A stretch of DNA of 64,000 nucleotides from Acestrorhynchus altus (taxonomy: Eukaryota; Chordata; Actinopteri; Characiformes; Acestrorhynchidae): NCBI GenBank assembly GCA_034509495.1, contig CM067507.1, forward strand, positions 32,851,388-32,915,387, read 5' to 3'. Every line of letters begins with the position of its first letter. Position 1 is the stretch's first letter. The translations under genes were made by a program, and so were the position numbers. The notes below the pieces were generated by a model, which was not told where the DNA came from, searched no databases, and saw nothing but the letters and a program-made list of their open reading frames with translations. Positions 57,132 to 64,000 of this stretch are shown here, piece by piece.

Positions 57132-58284
57132 AAGAAGTTCTGTATACTGCCATACAGAACAAGGTATGAACTGGTATTTAAGCACCACTGTGAGATCTGA
57201 GTGCTTTAACGTAGCATCCGAGTTGTCTTCTGGAATCGCCAATACACCCGATATTGTTGTGTATTGTGTTTCCCAGAGTCATAAAATTTCACGTGCATTC
57301 GATTTGTACTTGGAGGCGTCATATAGCTCAAAAATGGTGAAGCACCAAACACTAGTTACTCTAGTAAACCTGGGTTTTACGTGTCAGCTGAGAGTCCTGG
57401 TGTTTGGTAGTCTTGGACATGTGCACAGTCTTGGTCTTGGGGGACTTGACAGGTGGTGAAATATTGCTCAGCACTCACTTGGAGTATGCGTATTTAGAAC
57501 CGGTGCTGTTTTCTTCCTTCTTAACTTCGGGGAGAAAACAAATAATGTCGAAAGGTTCTATTGAGTAATGAACTGAATATCAAGCTGGACATTTTTCTGA
57601 AAATATTTTGTTTCCTTACCCATATGATCTTGGCTCTGGCTCTGGGTTTTTCTGTTTCCTCCACAGTGGGCCAAGCATGGCTCGGTTTTGCAGTAAAACC
57701 CACACTTAAGTACCTCGAACCTCCTCAGTGAAACCTCTCAGCTCATTTGAAGATAAGGATGTGCCACTGGGTAATTTCCAGCTTATTACCAGTGAGCAGC
57801 CAAGGCCTTTCAGGCCACCCGTGGAGCTATTTCAGGAGAAATTGCATCGCCTCCATTATTTAGTTGGTCAGTCACACCATTCTGGACATCCACTGTTAGA
57901 CACGTCCGTTGTGTGAATGTCACATGAAGAATGGTGTCTCGTTTGTTACTTACCCTGATGCTGGTTACTGTACCCACCAAACACTGTAAGATAATTCACT
58001 CCTTTGACTAATTTATTTGAAATACGCGTTCAATATGAACGCGTTTGTCACCAAGTCATTTACTGTTCCACCAGGCTGAAGTGATGTGTGAGCCAGAGTC
58101 CCTTTATGCAGCGATATTAAAGCAGTAGATCACTGTATCATGCAGTGAAAGGACATGAGAACAATCTGCTCAAATGCATTAAAATGTAGGTAACGCTCTC
58201 TGGATGCACAGTACCTTTGAAGATCCAACTTTCACTTTGATCCCTGGCACTTATTATTTAAAGATCAACATATAGAATCAGGCC
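57130..58284. other. Unannotated DNA, 1.15 kb
   Basis: Contains a 21-bp hairpin sequence at 58024-58044 (arms ACGCGTTCA/TGAACGCGT, loop ATA). The 97-codon plus frame at 57166-57459 has no motif. Confidence 0.35.
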
Positions 58285-58425
58285 TTTTGGATGAATGAAT
58301 ACTATACTACACTCCAAGCCTTCCTTGGAGACCAGAGATTACTCCAACTTGTTTTTAATATCTCTTATTTCGGAAGAAAAATGAATGAACAGGTGTCCCA
58401 ATATTTTTGCCCATATCGTCAGTCT
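58285..58425 (-). mobile_element. TA-MITE family A, 5' end, reversed
   Basis: CTCCAAGCCTTCCTTGGAG, TTAATATCTCTTATTTCGG and CAGGTGTCCCAATATTTTTGCCCATATCG correspond to the reversed first 140 bp of the family. Confidence 0.7.
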
Positions 58426-58714
58426 GACAGGTTTTTAAAAAACAGTAATGCGGGGCAGATAAGGCAGATAAAACAAGATGTACAAACAGAAAGTTAGATT
58501 TTATCACACTTATTGCTGCCGAAATCCATCCAATCAGCTGTGAGTTCTCATTCACCTTATTACCTTTGATTGTGACATAAACACGTACTCCAAGTGAACC
58601 AGGACTAAACAATGCAACCGTAGTGCTTAAAAAAAACCCTCCCTCGGTGGTTCTGGGCTTTGATGTATGATTCCAGGAACTTTTATTATTTTTTTTATAG
58701 GACCTTTACATTCT

Positions 58715-58880
58715 ATAGATGTTCTTCAAATGTTCTTCACACGTTTGCATCGCATTTCTGAACGTGGTTCTATAAAGAACAGTTCTTCGAAAGGTTCTTT
58801 AGGAAGCTTCAGAGCTTTTTAATTTGACATTGCTTCAAAAGGCCCTTTTTAGCAGCTCTGTTTTTCTAAAGAGTGCACCT
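58715..58880. repeat. AAGAACC-type dispersed repeat
   Basis: GTGGTTCTATAAAGAACAG, TTCGAAAGGTTCTTTAGG and CTTCAAAAGGCCC, ending CTAAAGAGTGCACC. Short inverted GGTTCTTT/AAGAACC units give it foldback potential. Confidence 0.5.
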
Positions 58881-59099
58881 TGGATTTGACTCCGCGTGGC
58901 ATGCATTTCACAGTAGACGTGCACAGAGCACCCTTAGTTCATAGCCGGAAACCTACAGTATGAAAACTGCATGACCTTTCAAACTCCTTGCCTTTGTTGT
59001 TGCTTATTCTGTCTCTAGAATTCCTGTTCATGCTTTCAGGCGCTCAAAAATAAAAAATAAAAAAATAAAACTTTGCAAAAGGATCAAATGTGTTTTGCT

Positions 59100-59420
59100 C
59101 TCCTCTGCTCTGCTCTGGCTTTTCTTCGATGTGTGACAGGGCACGTAATGAAGACGTTCGGATCTCGCCGCAAAAATCTGCACTCCAGGCATTGTTAAAT
59201 AGATGGCTTGTAAATAATTAATCTCCTCGACTGCATGGGCTACATATAGTGTATGCCTCTGTCAACGGCAGGGAGAAAGAGATGAAAGAGACTTTCGCTC
59301 TACCTGAGCAGATTCGTCCCCCAAACGCTTCGACTCAATGAGCTTATTTGATCTGAAAACATGGAAAGGATTTTGACTTTTGACGATGATCAAAGTGCGC
59401 CCTGTTGACTTGTTTGTGTT
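59100..59420. promoter_or_regulatory. Candidate conserved non-coding block
   Basis: CpG-rich for this window (GTTCGGATCTCGCCGC), followed by TGTAAATAATTAATCTCC and TATTTGATCTG. No repeats. Function is an inference. Confidence 0.28.
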
Positions 59421-59861
59421 GTAGTTCATCATTCAGCATCCGCACAAAACAGAATTCACCCCCCTCGTTTAATTATTATTATTATTATTCACTGTATTTG
59501 CAAACACTGCTAGCAGAAAGTTGTGCTGTGTATCTCAGCCTCACCAAAACAATTAGAATTTGTGATGATAAATGCAAATTTCTCGTACTTCTGTCATAGA
59601 TATGCAAATCCTCCACAATGCATTCTAGGCACAGATTGACTATTATTAGAAGAAAGTTTTTAGTTTTGCACTTTTGTGAAAATGCCATGGAACGTTCAGA
59701 ACGTTCAGAATCGCACCCCTTAAAGAGCATCACCAGTGAAATGACTGGAAATGTAGCAAAAACACAGACTGAAAAATGATTGTTTACTTTTGATAATGAC
59801 TGACTTTATACAAAAATAATGTCTACTTGCCAGAGAATCACAGAAAAGTAAGGTTTAAGTC
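59421..59861. other. Unannotated DNA
   Basis: An ATT run (59473-59489) and a duplicated GAACGTTCA (59691 and 59700) are the only simple features. Confidence 0.4.
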
Positions 59862-59970
<109 letters not shown>

Positions 59971-60185
59971 ATGTATCTTCAAAATAGAGTACTGTTAAAC
60001 TGCTCATTTGTGATCTCAATTTCATTCAAAAAAGTTAACGGTCATATTTTAGATTCGTAAAATGACATATTTTCTGTTTTACTGTTGACCAGTTTGTCTT
60101 ATAGCTCATGAAAACCAGAAATACTGACTCTCAAAATATTAAACAAATAATATATATATAAATAATATAATATAATATAAAAATA

Positions 60186-60226
60186 TGAATGAATGAATGA
60201 ATGAATGAATGAATGAATGAATGAAT
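60186..60226. repeat. (GAAT)n
   Basis: Ten perfect units, the same motif as at 3535. Confidence 0.95.
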
Positions 60227-60479
60227 AAAAATATATATAAATTATAAAAAATGAGCTGTACTATGAGTTGTACCTCGTAGTAACTGTTTAACTCCTTGAG
60301 CTTAAGGGACTGTAACATACATAATTATTGGAAAAGGAACCCCTCTGAAGAACTGGTATGAGGAAGTTCTCTTACAGAAATGGTATTTACTATAACATGC
60401 CTGTTCATACAAAGACTTAATGACTGACTGAAGGTTATGCAATCATTTGTAGTATTAACCCTTGACTAACAAGTTCCCT

Positions 60480-60900
60480 GCATACTTCTACAATCCGTTA
60501 GATGATATTCCGATAAGCTCTTTTAAATTCCTCATGTTCTGCCAGGATAGAAATGCCTCCATTTCAAATGAGAACATTTATTCTCTATAAGTCTTTTGCA
60601 GCCAGAGATGCGCGGGCCAACTTTGGCATGCCGCACTATCAACAGATGATGTATGGCTAAAGTCGGTATTTACCATCTAAATTGCTTCCTCAGAATGCTC
60701 AGATGATGACAGTGATTAATCCGATAAAGAGCTAAATCTTCCTCCTTCAATATGGTGCCACATTTCCAGGCACACGTCTCCGACTTAAAGGCAACATTTA
60801 TATTCGGCCCGAGCACTTCCTCCGCCTATTTTAGCCTTATTACCTCGGGGAACGGAGCTGCCTTGCCTGGGAGGCGGCAGCAGAACCGGCAGGAGCAGTG
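60480..60900. promoter_or_regulatory. Candidate conserved non-coding block (strongest)
   Basis: Fully repeat-free 420 bp with dense site-like motifs: CCAACTTTGGCATGCCG (NFI-like), CTATCAACAGATGATG, GTGATTAATCCGATAAAG (bicoid/OTX-like TAATCC and GATTA) and CTTTTAAATTCC. It ends in GC-rich CGGGGAACGGAGCTGCC. Every frame is closed by frequent stops, so it is not coding. Enhancer function is an inference. Confidence 0.35.
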
Positions 60901-61368
60901 TGTGCGAGTGTGTATGTGTGTGTGGGCCTAAATTTTAGGATCATCCATTTCTCCCCTTATCTTTTTATCATTAGGCAATTTAATAAATGTGATGTGTGCA
61001 CTGTAATGTTAGATCATACATCAGAAGCTGCTGACCCTGGGGTCAGAACCCTGGGCACCATCAAAGTGCCACCCCCCACCACCCTACTCCAGACAGCAGC
61101 CCACACTGTACCTGTCTTTTATGTTCTATTCCTTTTTTTCTCCTTCTTTCTTCATCACCGGACACATTTTCAAAGTGACTCTTTAAACGCTTCTGGGCTT
61201 TGAAATGTTTCACAAAAGGATGTTCCAGTCACAGGGGTCATCAAGCGGACAACTCAGCACGACTCTCAGAATGGCACAGTGGGATTTGTTCCTATTAGTG
61301 GGCTCAGAATGTGTTAGAACATGTAAGAATGGAAGAACACGCAAGAATACACAGCTCTGAGGATACGT

Positions 61369-61370
<2 letters not shown>

Positions 61371-61439
<69 letters not shown>

Positions 61440-61458
61440 TGTGTGTGTGTGTGTGTGT
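61371..61458. repeat. (TG)n microsatellite
   Basis: About 43 units with one TCTG interruption. Confidence 0.97.
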
Positions 61459-61789
61459 TTGGGGGGGTTGCAGAAGATAAAGAAGAAACATGCAAACACA
61501 CACATTTGCAGAATTTTGCAAACAACTGCCCCATGCAGTTTTAGCCCAGCAACTATGGTTGGACAAGCTCAAAGGTGGCCTACAATGGAAATTTTGAAAT
61601 CTTGTTCTAGTAAGTAAGAGTGCTGCAAAGGTCCAAACCATCAACTTCCAACACTGCTGTGTCCTCTTTTAACAGCATAATCCACGTATGGTCCATGTAA
61701 CCATGTAAAATACAATAACTCATTAATGTAATAATTAGTAGTTAATAGTTAATTAGTTAAGCTAAGGGTATCTAGTGAACAGAAAAGCA

Positions 61790-61845
61790 CGTCTGTAGGT
61801 CGGTCTGGATAAGGGCGTCTGCTAAATCACATAAATGTGAATGTA
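61790..61845 (+). mobile_element. SINE 3' tail fragment
   Basis: GGTCTGGATAAGGGCGTCTG-CTAAATCACATAAATG, then TGAATGTAAAT, is the 3' tail shared by several fish SINEs and LINEs. Confidence 0.6.
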
Positions 61846-61939
61846 AATTTAATTCCAGTTGAGCTGGACGTTTGTACATTATGGGGTGTAAATTAAACTA
61901 GAAAGTGTGGTTCCTGTGTGTGACTGCAGTACAGCAGTG

Positions 61940-62715
61940 TCGCTGTGTTACTGGTGCTGGTATCTAAGGTGTTGCTATGGTACATGTGTTGGTTTATAAG
62001 CTCATGCTTGGCTTTTGCTAATCAGGTGATGAAGGTGTTGCTATTGTATAGGTGTTGGTTGCTAAGGTGTTGCTCTGGTATAGAAGTCAGTTGTTACAGT
62101 GTTGCTACGTGGTTGCTAGGGTATAGGTGATGATTGCCAAGGTGTTGCTATGGTATGGAAGTCAGTTGTTAAGGTGTTGCTAGGTGGTTGCTAAGGTGTT
62201 CTTATGGTACAGGTGTTGGTTTGTAAGGTCATGCTTAACTGTTAAGTTGATAAGTTGATAAGGTGTTGCTATTGTATAAGTGTTGGCTGCTAAAGTGTTG
62301 TTACGATATAATTGTTGGTTGCTAAGGTCATGCTTGGCTTTTGCTAAGGTGTTGCTAAGTGGTTACTGTGCTAATGGTTTGTTTGCTATGGTGTTGCTAA
62401 GTGGTTGCTAGAGTGTTGTCATGGATTTCCTATTTGGCTTCTATGTGGTTGGTAAGTTGCTGGTAGGAAGTTGCTTTTTTCATTATTGTTGCACATTGCA
62501 ACCACCAGGCATACCAAAGCAACCACAAAGCAACACTCTAGCAATCACTACGCAACACCATAGCTACCACCTGGAATAGCATAGTGGTTAATAACACTAA
62601 ACCATTTATCAAGCAATCACCTGATAACCACTTAAGAGCACTATAGAAACCACCTAGTTAACAGCATCATAGTAACCACAAAGCAGCATCATGGCAACCA
62701 CCTGGCATACTATAG
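61940..62715. repeat. Foldback minisatellite, GTTGCTA type
   Basis: From about 61940 to 62475, degenerate units such as AAGGTGTTGCTATGGTA and AGGTGGTTGCTAGGG repeat in direct order with spacings of about 20-45 bp. After a centre near 62485 the same units appear reversed (GCAACCACCAGGCATACC, AAGCAACACTCTAGC, ACCACCTGGAATAGC) until 62715. The whole could fold into a long imperfect hairpin with a left arm of about 540 bp and a right arm of about 220 bp. The 61-codon frame is not a gene. Confidence 0.8.
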
Positions 62716-62999
62716 CAGCCATCTGTCTGGAAGTGGGAATCTCTAAGCTAAACAACCATTCCGGGTTTCCCTATGGAAACGCACTTTTATGGTTGAACCT
62801 AAAGACCTTGCGCTGTGTTTTATGTGTCCTTCAGTGAATTCCTTCTAAACGATCTAATCTGAGCTCAGACTTGTGGGTAAATTAGTCTAATAAATCCAGT
62901 GAAACCTTGAGCATTGGATGTTCATTAAAATTAAGTAATTATATGTTTTCCTGTGGCTCTAATAGCATATAATTTCCAGTGATTTCCAATCCAAGATAA
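62716..62999. other. Unannotated DNA
   Basis: No repeat family or exon recognised. Confidence 0.35.
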
Positions 63000-63270
63000 A
63001 AATAACGAAGCCCTTCCAAAGAGTCAAAACAGTTCAAACAGTAAACTCCCATCAGACAGCGTATTGCATAATAACTCCCCATGCGCTCGCAGTGACTGTG
63101 CATTGTCAGTGGGAAAGCCCATTAGCTTTTGATCAGCTCCTGCTGAAGGACACAAACCGAGGGCTGGTTTATAGATATTATGCTCATTATTTCTCTGTCT
63201 GCTGGACAGATGTGTGGAAATGCAACTTACCATTTAGCAAACTTACAGTATAAACAGCCGGCTGCTTTTA
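63000..63270. promoter_or_regulatory. Candidate conserved non-coding block
   Basis: Repeat-free, with GCATAATAACTCCCCATGCG, CATTAGCTTTTGATCAGC, TAGATATTATGCTCATTA and GCTTTTAATAACAGCTGC (an E-box CAGCTG). Function is an inference. Confidence 0.3.
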
Positions 63271-63429
63271 ATAACAGCTGCAAGCTGTAAGAGACAGTAG
63301 AAGCCTTTTCTTCCCCAGATTGATATTTTAACACTCTCCTGTTGTTGTGCAGCATTTGGAAACAGCAGCTGCTTTCTAATGTCTTTATGGAAGTGTAGTG
63401 GGTCGCAATATTGTTCTCTGTGTGGCAGA

Positions 63430-63580
63430 ATTGGTGTTAATTGCACACCCTTGGCAAGTCCCAGACTATACCAGGGGTGATCCTTGGGTAAGACCATTAA
63501 CTCTACTTCCACCTGCCTCTGTAATGTGAGTCGACAATAAACTGCACTTTGTTGAATAAAATCATCTGTCAGATGCCGTA
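63430..63580 (+). mobile_element. SINE body and tail
   Basis: GACTATACCAGGGGTGATCC, TTGGGTAAGACCATTAAC, CTGCCTCTGTAATGTGAGTC and ATCATCTGTCAGATGCCGTAAA match the SINE body at 12375-12530 and its usual tail. The tRNA head is missing. The minus 125-codon frame that crosses it is therefore not a gene. Confidence 0.6.
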
Positions 63581-63689
63581 AAACACACTGACGTGAAAAG
63601 GTTAGGACACATTTAGACATATGAACATTTGATCTTCATTTGAGTTATATTGAGGGATGGTGGTGATAAAACTAAACACATAAAACTGG

Positions 63690-63950
63690 AGAAATGTCGA
63701 GAGTTGTAAATGTCATGGTTTGGAGCTGCTTTGCTGCAGCAGGGCCTGGAGATCTCTCCATCATAGAAACCACTATGAAATCTTTATTGTGTCAGAGGGG
63801 TTTGAGGAAAATGACACTTAAACTTCATATAGCTGGAAGAATCCTGCGTGGAGGAGTGGGAAAATCTTTCTTCCAGTCGATGTCAGAAACTGGTAGATGT
63901 TTAATGGAAGCATTTAATTAACATTATTTCAGCCACAGGGAGAAATGCCA
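63690..63950 (+). pseudogene. Tc1-like transposase fragment, internally deleted
   Basis: The frame from 63694 reads VNVMVWSCFAAAGPGDLSII, then ETTMKSLL, the strand between the first and second catalytic Asp in fish Tc1-like transposases. From 63839 another frame reads ESCVEEWENLSSSRCQKLVD, a stop, then WKHLINIISATGRNAS, the C-terminal end of the same family. The second and third catalytic residues and their surroundings are missing. It is inactive. Confidence 0.7.
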
Positions 63951-63957
63951 GCATTTA

Positions 63958-64000
63958 GAGTATAGGATAGGATAGAATAGGATAGAACTTTATTGATCTC
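63958..64000 (-). mobile_element. LINE/SINE tail, cut by window end
   Basis: GATAGGATAGAATAGGATAG followed by AACTTTATTGATCTC matches the tail at 51724-51822. Confidence 0.55.

Noticed and set aside
63243..63620. 125-codon minus-strand open frame
   Set aside because: It crosses a SINE (63430-63580), so most of it is retroelement sequence.

Overview
The window looks like gene-poor intergenic or intronic DNA of a teleost fish. The evidence is the density of long CA/TG, GA, AAT and GAAT-type microsatellites, several fossils of fish-type Tc1-like transposases, fish-type SINE and LINE tails, and several short inverted-repeat elements with TA or TTAA target sites. The repeat types recall catfishes and characins (otophysan fishes), but that placement rests on remembered repeat families, not on a search. 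I find no intact host protein-coding gene. Every long open frame is a microsatellite translation, a transposon remnant, or a chance frame in unique DNA. One 45-bp stretch at 49562-49606 has the layout of a small phase-preserving exon and is offered only as a candidate.

Layout. 1-10.7 kb is repeat-rich: a TA-flanked MITE (family A, first copy at 512), a TTAA-flanked MITE (2131-2591), the first copy of a second TTAA family (family B, 4519-5132), a possible solo LTR (5320-5812) and two decayed Tc1-like transposases (7000-7290 and 9675-10315). 10.75-12.13 kb is unique, unusually repeat-poor DNA that may be conserved non-coding sequence. 12-24 kb holds SINE pieces, a family B copy (16195-16838), the 3' end of a retroelement with an R2/R4-like tail joined to a tRNA-type SINE (17107-18140), and more unique blocks. 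24-28 kb has a LINE fragment with a GATA tail (24100-24550) and two large AACTG/AACTA arrays (25551-26125 and 27085-27805). 31-40 kb has the best-preserved family B copy (31027-31807, TTAA on both sides), an L2-type LINE tail, a palindromic element, and a patterned (ACT)n array. 41-53 kb has full-length family A copies (45977-46451 and 51925-52370), a Tc1-like fossil, a 228-bp tandem duplication (48956-49410) and the candidate microexon. 53-64 kb has a LINE fragment with a TTC tail, a 220-bp GAGAA array, a large foldback minisatellite (61940-62715), further unique blocks and a Tc1-like fragment at the right edge.

No genes work together here, and I saw no operon-like, CRISPR-like or defence-like system. 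What is worth following up is repeat biology (two TTAA families, the foldback minisatellite, the AACTG arrays, microsatellites that begin at LINE ends) and several unique blocks that could be enhancers. Coordinates of repeat edges are by eye and may be off by 10-30 bases unless a target-site duplication is quoted.
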